Shown here piece after piece: positions 1 through 6,169 of a DNA stretch of 49,511 nt. Origin of the DNA: Candidatus Woesearchaeota archaeon (GTDB lineage Archaea; Nanobdellota; Nanobdellia; Woesearchaeales; ARS49); contig JAHFOI010000004.1 in NCBI GenBank assembly GCA_023266895.1, forward strand, positions 1 to 49,511, given 5' to 3'. Position 1 is the first letter of the stretch. The number at the start of each line of letters is the position of its first letter. The notes beneath the pieces are model-generated. The model had not been told where the DNA came from, made no database searches, and saw only the letters and a program-made list of their open reading frames with translations. Position numbers and translations under genes: made by a program.

Positions 1-190
1 CTGGCTTTGTAGGAAAGTCTGCCACCGCCGCCTTGAAGGGCGCGCATCTAACTGCAGCAATAACGCGAGAGCGAGACTTCGTGACTGTAGCAACTCAACA
101 CCATTCAATGAGGCTGCGCGACCGGCGCGGTGGCGGCGAGACCTCAGTTGAGTTTTCTACAAATCTGCTCAAACAGAAACTCATCCAGTA
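1..190 (+). ncRNA. Candidate structured non-coding RNA
   Basis: No credible protein is seen here and the stretch is clearly more GC-rich than its surroundings. It folds as one nested set of helices: 6-16 with 153-163 (one G-U), 17-20 with 139-142, 21-28 with 127-134 (perfect), 41-46 with 115-120 (perfect), 52-57 with 85-90 (one G-U), and a GNRA tetraloop hairpin CGC-GAGA-GCG at 64-73. The 5' part contains GGAAAGTC and the 3' part ACAGAA, reminiscent of RNase P RNA conserved regions I and V. The long-range P4 pairing expected between those regions is not found, so I do not call RNase P. The strand is chosen only from those two motifs, and the molecule may begin upstream of the window. Confidence 0.4.
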
Positions 191-200
191 GAAACAAACC

Positions 201-619
201 TTACTCACTGACCTTTATTGTACGCTGTAATTTTAGTATGAGTTCAGGAACTTCCTGACTAACCGCTATTGTTTCTGCAGCACTAATTGCTTCTCCATAA
301 TAATTCACACCATTTCTTAGTTTTCGTAAACGATCAAATTGTTCTGCAAGACGAGAGTCACCGAGTAATTCTTTAATAAAAGCAGTAAATGCTTCATGAG
401 AGAACACTTTATAGCCCTGAATCACACACACTGCCTCACACACCTGACGCAATGCTTCATAATACAGGACCATAAGCTGAGATGCATTATCTTCATTCAC
501 TGAATGAGTTTTTGCAAACAGCACACCTTTCTTGCTCATGATAAGTAATGACTTTGCCAGCGCAATATCAGGCTGCGTAGTTCTTACCTTGCCAGAACGC
601 ACGAAATCTGCAAACATTA
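201..619 (-). CDS. HEPN domain protein (HepT-like, toxin of HEPN-MNT pair)
   Basis: A small all-helical protein with the HEPN signature near the C-terminus, RLRKLRNGVNYYG. In active HepT-type HEPN RNases the motif is R-x4-6-H followed by a tyrosine that the partner nucleotidyltransferase can AMPylate. Here the RN pair and two tyrosines are present, but the histidine position is Asn, so RNase activity may be weak or lost. The start is placed at the ATG at 619 because it sits in a TAATG junction with the stop of the upstream MNT gene, which implies translational coupling; a TTG 13 bases further upstream would lie inside that gene. The two genes form one minus-strand operon. The identification as HEPN is strong; toxicity is inferred from family knowledge. 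Confidence 0.8.
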
Positions 620-1147
620 GAAAATCTCCCAAAAACCATGCAAGCGAACCCCATTGACAACATTGTTGAGTAAATGAGGATTTTTTTTGCGAAGCTTGAC
701 AACTTCAGAAGGTGTGCATACAAACAAGTGAATTCTCGCACGCAGTTTTTTCTCAAAGCGTACCAGCTCAACTTGCCTTTGTGTGCGCGTCAGAACAAAC
801 ACATCAATGTCGCTTTCAGAAGTGTTTTCACCTTTGGCATATGACCCGAACAGCATAATCACAAGAGGCTCGCGCAGTTCATGCACAAGACCTTGCACAA
901 GACCTGACTCCTGAATCAGTTCTACATTCCAGTTTTTTTTAATCGTACGAAATGCCTCTGACTCAGCAGGTGCATAGAGCAATAGATTTCTTTCATGACG
1001 ACAAGAAAGAACACCTTGCTCACAAAACTCTCTCAGGTATTTTGATGAAGTTGCAGGAGTGCAGCGTTGTAAACGTGCATGCTCTCGCACATTTAGCTCA
1101 CGATTGCTTTCCAAAAACGGACGAAGCATGTTTACTTCTTTGAACAT
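617..1147 (-). CDS. MNT nucleotidyltransferase with N-terminal winged helix (antitoxin)
   Basis: About 176 residues. The first 75 or so look like a winged helix-turn-helix (LNVREHARLQ, then SSKYLREFCEQG). The rest is a minimal nucleotidyltransferase with the motif GSYAKGENTSESDID, that is GSx10DxD. In HEPN-MNT systems the nucleotidyltransferase neutralises HepT by AMPylation. The fused winged helix suggests this antitoxin also binds DNA, and two near-identical palindromes lie exactly at its promoter (1141-1174). A TATA-like TTTATAAA at 1171-1178 is about 27 bp before the ATG, so the mRNA is probably leaderless. Its stop overlaps the HEPN start. Confidence 0.85.
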   Translation of the reverse strand: MFKEVNMLRPFLESNRELNVREHARLQRCTPATSSKYLREFCEQGVLSCRHERNLLLYAPAESEAFRTIKKNWNVELIQESGLVQGLVHELREPLVIMLFGSYAKGENTSESDIDVFVLTRTQRQVELVRFEKKLRARIHLFVCTPSEVVKLRKKNPHLLNNVVNGVRLHGFWEIF

Positions 1148-1178
1148 ATGTTCAATAAAATGAACACTTGTTTATAAA
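1141..1178 (-). promoter_or_regulatory. HEPN-MNT promoter with two operator-like palindromes
   Basis: TGAACATATGTTCA at 1141-1154 is a perfect 14-bp palindrome that contains the MNT start codon. TGAACACTTGTTTA at 1161-1174 matches it in 11 of 12 arm positions and begins exactly 20 bp away, about two helical turns, so both sites face the same side of DNA. The second overlaps the TATA-like TTTATAAA at 1171-1178. Binding would block both TBP/TFB loading and the start site, a layout expected of autorepression by the wHTH of MNT. Confidence 0.65.
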
Positions 1179-1250
1179 TGTATCTTTACAACGCACTACA
1201 ACACGCACTGTTGGTCGTGTTGTTCGCCAGACCACCCTCTTCATTTTTTT

Positions 1251-2330
1251 CTACTTTCCAATCGGCAGTGTGACAATCAATCCAGCTTCGAGTGCAGTTT
1301 GTGTTTCATTGTCGTGAATGCTTGTTTTGATGATGTGTGTTGGCAGTCCTATGAATCCGTAGACACTAAAGTTTGGTGTGGCTCTAAGTTCTGCCCGTGC
1401 TTTCCAGATAGTATAGTTTGTGCCAGGGCTGCCAGTTAATGTTCGTTCAGCGCGCAACCCATCTTTCTCAGTCCAGTCGTATTCTATGGTGAGTTTTCCT
1501 GACCAAGGTTCTTTTGCCTCACCGATTTGCACTCCAGCAGTCCATGTTTTGTTATTTTCAGTCATTGCAAGATTTTGTGTTGCTCCGCCATACACTTTCA
1601 CAAGTCCAATTTGTGTTGTCAGACTTGCACTCAACCCTTCATTGATTATTCTGAAGCGCGCATCTTTACTGTTTGTTCTATTCTCGCTTGAGTCTAGGTT
1701 AAGGAATTCTTCAATTCCAAGGTTGCCTTTCAGAGTTGTATTTCCTAATTTGTGCGTGTAGCTTGCTTGCCCACCAAGAGAGGTTGTGTCTGAAATGTTT
1801 TGCACACTCACTCCAGTACCTGTGCTGTACCAAACTTCTGCTTTTACGCCATTGTTTTCATATTCTGCTCTACCTTCCAAGCTTGCGCGGTCAGAGTCAA
1901 TGAGTGCTATTGTTCCTGCATTAGGCTGCTTGAGCAATCCACCAGAAACTGAGAGTGGAGGACTTAGTTTGATTTTCACGCTTGCTCTGTCAAAAAGTAA
2001 GTCAGTGTCAAGATTTTGTGAGCCATTGCCCTGAAATTCTGGACCAAGAAGATTAGGCACAGTTGTTGTGTAGATACCTGCCCGTGCGCCTAGTTCAACA
2101 GGCCCTGTGGCATAACTTCCGGTAAGTCGAAGTCGTGCTTGTTCATCTTGAATATCTGGCTTGTCATTGAATCTGTTGCGCGTGACTTGAATTCTGCTAA
2201 GCAGGTCTGCATTTGCTCGAATGCCATCATCAGCTCTTGCCATGCTGAACATTCCTGCTAAAAGTGTTCCTGCTACTGCATAGCCCAGCTGTTTTATGAT
2301 TTTCGTTTTTTGTTTTATCTGGTTCATCAT
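1251..2330 (-). CDS. Secreted porin-like beta-barrel protein
   Basis: 359 residues. The N-terminus is a Sec-type signal: a basic stretch (KQKTKIIK), a hydrophobic core (GYAVAGTLLAGMF) and a likely cleavage after SMARA just before DDG. The remainder consists of short alternating amphipathic segments separated by polar turns (for example ARLRLTGSYA, VELGARAGIY, ASLEGRAEY, KAEVWYSTGTG), with no hydrophobic helix, and ends ALEAGLIVTLPIGK. This is the pattern of a bacterial outer-membrane barrel. I see no specific family motif. A GAGGT ribosome binding site precedes the ATG, unlike the leaderless neighbours. It diverges from a TrmB-type regulator that may control it. A non-porin beta-rich surface protein is the alternative. 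Confidence 0.6.
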   Translation of the reverse strand: MMNQIKQKTKIIKQLGYAVAGTLLAGMFSMARADDGIRANADLLSRIQVTRNRFNDKPDIQDEQARLRLTGSYATGPVELGARAGIYTTTVPNLLGPEFQGNGSQNLDTDLLFDRASVKIKLSPPLSVSGGLLKQPNAGTIALIDSDRASLEGRAEYENNGVKAEVWYSTGTGVSVQNISDTTSLGGQASYTHKLGNTTLKGNLGIEEFLNLDSSENRTNSKDARFRIINEGLSASLTTQIGLVKVYGGATQNLAMTENNKTWTAGVQIGEAKEPWSGKLTIEYDWTEKDGLRAERTLTGSPGTNYTIWKARAELRATPNFSVYGFIGLPTHIIKTSIHDNETQTALEAGLIVTLPIGK

Positions 2331-2442
2331 GTTTGTTACCTCTTCGGTTATTACAGGGTTCTGCTGTTATTACTTTATCATAGTTATCAATTTGTGAATA
2401 TAAATATTGCCTCACCCTTATGGGGGAGAAAAAGAAAGCTTT

Positions 2443-3609
2443 ATGAATCACACAACACTTTCACAAACCATGGACACACAGATACTTGAAGAAATAGGCC
2501 TAACAAAATCAGAAATACGCGTGTATCTTGCACTTTCAGAAATTGGCAGTTCAAGCACAGGTAAAATCATAGAGAAATCACGCGCAGCATCATCAAAAAT
2601 TTATGAAGTACTCGACAAACTCCAACAAAAAGGACTTGTCACTGTTGTCATACAATCAGGCGTCAAATACTTTGAAGCAGCACCACCCTCACGCATTCTT
2701 GACTACGTACGTGAACGCGAAGAACAGTTCAGCCAACAAAAAGAACAACTTCAAAAAATCATTCCTGACCTAGAACTAAGTCAAAAACTTTCCAAGCACC
2801 AATCTGAAGCAGCAATCTTCAAAGGAATCAAAGGAGTGAAAACAGCATATGACGACATTCTTCGCACCCTCAAAAAAGGTGACGAGTATCGCGTGATGGG
2901 CGCAACAACTCCTTCAGAACCATTTTTTAGTTTCATCCGCCACTTTCACCAACGCCGAGCAACACAAGGCATCAAAGTCAAAGTGTTATACACTCCATCA
3001 ATGCAGCAGCTTGCAGACGCAATCAAAGAACTCCCCCACACAAGCATAAAGTTCTCACCACAAGAATTACTCAGCACAGCATTTGTCATCATGTACGCAA
3101 ACAAGACTCTTATCAGCGTAGCAACAAAGAATGACATTACTCTTTTCAGAATTGAAAGTCAAGACGTAAGCGACTCACTCAAAGCACATTTTGAGCTTTT
3201 GTGGAATCAAAAAAGCAGAGTGCTGCATGGCTTTTCTGGCATCCAGGTATGTTGCCAAGAAGTGTTACAAACACGCAAAGACCTTTATCTGATTGGCGCC
3301 AACGGATTATTGTTTGATCGCTATCAAAAGTTTTTCAAACAGTTTGATGCAGAACGAGTGAAACGTAAAATTAAACGACATCATCTTGCCCTTGAACGCA
3401 CGCGCAACCAACCAATCAACACTCAACCAAACATGCAGGTTCGTTATTTGCCAAAACAATTTGGTAGTCCCTTAGTCATTTGGATTTTTGGCAATAAGGT
3501 GGCAAACATACTCTGGGATACAGAAGATATTTACCTCATTGAAAATGCAAAAATTGCTGAGGACTACAGAAAGTATTTCAACCTGCTCTGGAAAGGAGCC
3601 AAGGAGTAA
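2443..3609 (+). CDS. TrmB-type transcriptional regulator
   Basis: About 388 residues from the ATG at 2443. An upstream in-frame TTG at 2407 is rejected because the TATA-like AATATAAATATT lies immediately before and over it (2397-2407). Residues about 15-85 form a TrmB winged helix (LEEIGLTKSEIRVYLALSEI, then SSKIYEVLDKLQQKGLV), followed by a basic coiled-coil linker. Two successive sensor-like domains follow, each ending in a related motif (AHFELLWNQK and KYFNLLWKGAK), which suggests an internal duplication. TrmB proteins respond to sugars or other metabolites in archaea. Its divergent position makes the porin-like gene the likeliest target; the ligand is unknown. Confidence 0.8.
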   Translation: MNHTTLSQTMDTQILEEIGLTKSEIRVYLALSEIGSSSTGKIIEKSRAASSKIYEVLDKLQQKGLVTVVIQSGVKYFEAAPPSRILDYVREREEQFSQQKEQLQKIIPDLELSQKLSKHQSEAAIFKGIKGVKTAYDDILRTLKKGDEYRVMGATTPSEPFFSFIRHFHQRRATQGIKVKVLYTPSMQQLADAIKELPHTSIKFSPQELLSTAFVIMYANKTLISVATKNDITLFRIESQDVSDSLKAHFELLWNQKSRVLHGFSGIQVCCQEVLQTRKDLYLIGANGLLFDRYQKFFKQFDAERVKRKIKRHHLALERTRNQPINTQPNMQVRYLPKQFGSPLVIWIFGNKVANILWDTEDIYLIENAKIAEDYRKYFNLLWKGAKE

Positions 3610-3646
3610 ATAAACTTCCAAGACTCATAAATGTCACGGTGCTTTT

Positions 3647-4025
3647 ATGAGGTATAAAACTTCAAGAAATTTATCAGAGAATAACTTCTAAAGGCGGGCA
3701 CTTTATGAAGCAACCCCAAAATCAACTCTTGAGGTTTTTGCAAGACACGGAAGTTCCACTGAATTGACTCCTGGAAAAGCATACATTGTTTGTCCAGCAG
3801 TTAAAGACCCCAAAAAATACTGAACACCTAAGAAAAGCCTTTGATCACATGAAAAAGTTCAGCACATACCCTCTTATTCATCATGGCGGAAGAGCAATTG
3901 CACTTGCCTATTTTAGCGTAGGAATTAATGAATTCACTATGCACTCAGTGCAGACTGAAACATTCAGCATTGATGATTTTTGTGCTGCCTTAGAGAACCT
4001 TTCTGCGTTTGCGCCACAGAATTAA
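3647..4025 (+). pseudogene. Decayed gene with in-frame stop and frameshift
   Basis: From the ATG at 3647 one frame reads MRYKTSRNLSENNF, then TAA, then continues in frame as RRALYEATPKSTLEVFARHG and on to PAVKDPKKY before a TGA near 3820. The next frame continues at once as NTEHLRKAFDHMKKF and on to SAFAPQN (stop 4025). The switch falls at a run of six A in CCCCAAAAAATACTG, typical of a one-base indel. The joined protein would be about 120 residues. I do not recognise the family. Only the last 79 codons remain open from an internal start at 3786. Sequencing error cannot be excluded. Confidence 0.5.
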
Positions 4026-4066
4026 GCAAAAGATTTATATACATAAAATACATAACCTACATAAAT

Positions 4067-4336
4067 ATGGCACATATCACCTTAGCAGTTCCTAATGAAG
4101 TATATAGTGAGATGAAAAATCATCCTGATATTAAGTGGAGCGAAGTGGCACGAAGAAGTATAGTAAGTAAATTGCAGAATCTTCGCACTTCAGTTTCAGG
4201 GGAAAAACTTCTTGAGACTTTTTCAAAAGAATTCCAGCAAGACCTCAAGAAAGTTTCAAAAATGGATTGGAAAGCATTTCACACGAAGACACAGGAAAAA
4301 GCATGGAAACGATTATCCTTGACACGAACCGATTAA
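4067..4336 (+). CDS. VapB-like antitoxin
   Basis: 89 residues. The start HITLAVPNEVYSEMKNHPD followed by IKWSEVARRSI is the ribbon-helix-helix DNA-binding region of archaeal VapB antitoxins; the C-terminal half is charged and helical, as expected for the toxin-binding tail. The ATG at 4067 lies 26 bp after the TATA-like TTTATATA (4034-4041), supporting a leaderless start and ruling out the longer open frame from 3980. The toxin gene starts inside its 3' end. Confidence 0.8.
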   Translation: MAHITLAVPNEVYSEMKNHPDIKWSEVARRSIVSKLQNLRTSVSGEKLLETFSKEFQQDLKKVSKMDWKAFHTKTQEKAWKRLSLTRTD

Positions 4337-4605
4337 TTGATGGGGAACGCGGAACTGTAACAATGTTTTCTCTTATTGAGTATCCTCCTGCGCTTCCTGA
4401 ATGTGAGATACTTTTTCCTGTTGATGATGACTTCAGGTTAGCGTTGCACCTTAGTGTTAAACTCAGAACCATAGGAACCCCAATTCCTGCAGTAGACATT
4501 CTCATTGCAAGCATGGCAATCAACAGAAATTACCCTTTGAAAACAACAGACAAAGACTTTTTTGCAATACAACGCGTTGATCAACGATTGCGACTCCTAA
4601 TCTGA
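4303..4605 (+). CDS. VapC-like PIN-domain toxin
   Basis: About 100 residues from the ATG at 4303, which overlaps the antitoxin gene by 34 bases. PIN acidic residues are in the expected order: LDTNRLID at the N-terminus, FSLIEYP in the middle, IPAVDILIASMA and then TTDKDFFAI near the end. The length fits the short archaeal PIN subfamily with the FSLIEYP motif. It is expected to be a metal-dependent RNase held inactive by the upstream VapB. Confidence 0.8.
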   Translation: METIILDTNRLIDGERGTVTMFSLIEYPPALPECEILFPVDDDFRLALHLSVKLRTIGTPIPAVDILIASMAINRNYPLKTTDKDFFAIQRVDQRLRLLI

Positions 4606-4618
4606 AAAAACGCAAAAC

Positions 4619-5254
4619 CTACTTCTTCAGTATGACTTCATCTGCACCAAACCTCACTTTTGCATAGCCTGCTGACGCATCCTCCCCGCGATAGCCCAAT
4701 GTCATGAGTGCCAAGGCATGCAGGTTTTGCTTTTTCAGGTCAAGAATTTCATCACACTGCACTGCATCAAAACCTTCCATAGGGCATGCATCAATTTTTT
4801 TGAGTGCAGCAGTCTCAAGCATGAAGCCTAATGCAAGATATGCTTGACGACTCGACCAATCAACAACTTGAGGTACAGTCATTCTTGTAATCGTGCCAAG
4901 CATCATGTCTTCAAAACCCTTTAGGGCATCAACAGACATCTTACGCACTGCAGCAATTTTTTCAACATATGTACGCACGTATTTTGCATCAACATCAGTG
5001 CGCACTGTTAGCACAACAAGATGTGATGCATCAGTAACCTGGGCTTGACCATAGGCTGCTGACTTGAGAGTTTCACGGAGTACTGGATCAGTAATGACCA
5101 CAAACTTCCATGGCTGAAGACCAAAAGAACTTGGCGCAAGCCTGCCAGCCTCAAGAATTTCATTAAAGTCTTCATCAGAAACTTTTTTTGCAGAATCAAA
5201 CTTCTTAGTCGCATAACGCCATTCCAGGCTTTCAATAATTGCTGATTTTTTCAT
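4619..5254 (-). CDS. Nitroreductase-family NAD(P)H-dependent flavin oxidoreductase
   Basis: 211 residues. The N-terminal EWRYATKKFD plus the motif LAPSSFGLQPWKFVVI is the FMN-binding signature of NfsB/YfkO-type nitroreductases. A later AYLALGFMLETAALKKIDACPMEGF matches the family core in its overall pattern. Such proteins are FMN homodimers that use NAD(P)H to reduce quinones or nitro compounds; the true substrate is not deducible. The ATG is preceded by GAGGTG, and a TATA-like box lies at about 5318-5330, giving a short leader. It converges on the vapC gene with a gap of 13 bases. Confidence 0.85.
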   Translation of the reverse strand: MKKSAIIESLEWRYATKKFDSAKKVSDEDFNEILEAGRLAPSSFGLQPWKFVVITDPVLRETLKSAAYGQAQVTDASHLVVLTVRTDVDAKYVRTYVEKIAAVRKMSVDALKGFEDMMLGTITRMTVPQVVDWSSRQAYLALGFMLETAALKKIDACPMEGFDAVQCDEILDLKKQNLHALALMTLGYRGEDASAGYAKVRFGADEVILKK

Positions 5255-5433
5255 ACAAACACCTCAAAACGCACACACAGAGTCGCCTCGGCACGTAAAC
5301 ATCTAAGTACATCACGCGTAGCATTATAAAAAGCTTATGAAGGAAGATTTCTTCAGTTAGCATTCAACAAAGTCATTCAAATGAGCTGTTAATAAATAGT
5401 AACACCTGTTTGTTCTTCTTAACAAAAAGATAA

Positions 5434-5545
5434 CGCCGGCGCGGGGAGTTTCAACCCATCAGGGATCGATAGATTTTTGAACCCCGGAGCTCTTCCGAGC
5501 ACTGGAGTTTCAATCCAGCGACCTACCGGCTTAGCCGACGCCGGC
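5434..5545 (-). tRNA. Class II tRNA, serine-like body with GAA anticodon, T-loop intron
   Basis: The minus strand folds as a complete tRNA. The acceptor GCCGGCG (5545-5539) pairs perfectly with CGCCGGC (5441-5435); discriminator G is at 5434 and CCA is not encoded. A 3-bp D stem GGC/GTC has a loop containing GG. The anticodon stem CTGGA/TCCAG is perfect with loop TTGAAAC, so positions 34-36 read GAA. A long variable arm has stem GCTC/GAGC. The T arm CGGGG/CCCCG is formed only after removing a 28-nt intron. The long variable arm, 3-bp D stem and G73 point to tRNA-Ser, but GAA is a Phe anticodon. Mature length is 84 nt. The fold is certain; the amino-acid identity is not. Confidence 0.8.
5448..5475 (-). 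other. 28-nt tRNA intron in the T loop with bulge-helix-bulge
   Basis: Read on the minus strand, the exon stem CGGGG/CCCCG is followed by a 3-nt bulge (ACT) on the 3' side, a 4-bp helix TTCA/TGAA, a 3-nt bulge (AAA) on the 5' side and an intron stem ATCTATC/GATGGGT closing the loop GATCCCT. This is the canonical archaeal BHB. Cutting after the second base of each bulge joins TTCAAA to T and restores the standard 7-nt T loop TTCAAAT. The intron therefore sits between positions 59 and 60. Confidence 0.75.
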
Positions 5546-5568
5546 GTCGTTGATTTAACTAATTCTTC

Positions 5569-5577
5569 ATTTAAGTG
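5569..5577 (-). promoter_or_regulatory. Box A for the tRNA gene
   Basis: The minus strand reads CACTTAAAT about 25-30 bp upstream of the tRNA 5' end, the archaeal TATA spacing. Just beyond it, 5579-5586 and 5593-5600 form an 8-bp hairpin (TTTACTGA/TCAGTAAA). The rest of the 174-bp gap up to the next gene shows nothing I can assign. Confidence 0.4.
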
Positions 5578-5719
5578 TTTTACTGAGAAAAATCAGTAAA
5601 CCTTCCGAGAAATTCGCAAGAATTACGAAAGAGTTGCAAAGTCTGCGAAAAAAAGAGGTATTTCCATCATTTTTGCAAAAGCAACAAGATGAAACAAGCT
5701 GAGGCTGTTGCACACACCT

Positions 5720-6169
5720 TCATTTGCTGTTCAACCGTTTTGTAGCGTTTTCAAGTGCACTATTGACTTCTTGGATAAACACTCCCTCTTTTGCTGCTTG
5801 ATCTTTAGAAACAAAACCATCTGCACCTGCATCTGTGGCTCTTTTTTGATAATTCCTGAACCGTTCATGACGCGCTCCAGTCCAACCCAATACTGCACCT
5901 TGATAGCCTTTTTTTCTTGCAGGAACCAACACATCAGTAACTCCATCATAGCCCCCACTACCATCATCAAGTTCCATGTCAAGAACAACAAGATGAATTT
6001 CATCAGTAATCATACCAAGCACTTGTTCAGGAAGTTTTTCAATCTGAACTGCATAGTCATCAAATCCATTGCTTCCGCCTTTTTGTTTCCACAACTCTAG
6101 CTGGGCTCTTGCTAAACGAGAATAATTTGGAGCATCCTCAACCACGAGCACATTCAGAGTTTTTGCCAT
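5720..6169 (-). CDS. Stand-alone receiver-domain (CheY-like) protein
   Basis: 149 residues made of one receiver domain and no output domain. Conserved positions are present: the acidic pair in VLVVEDAPNY, the phospho-acceptor Asp in LVVLDMELDDG, the Thr in VLGWTGA and the Lys in FVSKD. The ATG follows the ileS stop codon with no gap (TAAATG), so it is co-transcribed and probably coupled with ileS, an odd partner for a signalling protein. No histidine kinase lies in the window. Two further receiver proteins occur at 10146-11060. Confidence 0.8.
   Translation of the reverse strand: MAKTLNVLVVEDAPNYSRLARAQLELWKQKGGSNGFDDYAVQIEKLPEQVLGMITDEIHLVVLDMELDDGSGGYDGVTDVLVPARKKGYQGAVLGWTGARHERFRNYQKRATDAGADGFVSKDQAAKEGVFIQEVNSALENATKRLNSK

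Noticed and set aside
1-190. Assignment as RNase P RNA
   Set aside because: The GGAAAGTC and ACAGAA motifs fit, but the P4 strands do not pair and the ACCGCC-type conserved region is missing.
2407-2442. Longer TrmB start at TTG 2407
   Set aside because: The TATA-like box directly abuts it, so it cannot be part of the mRNA.
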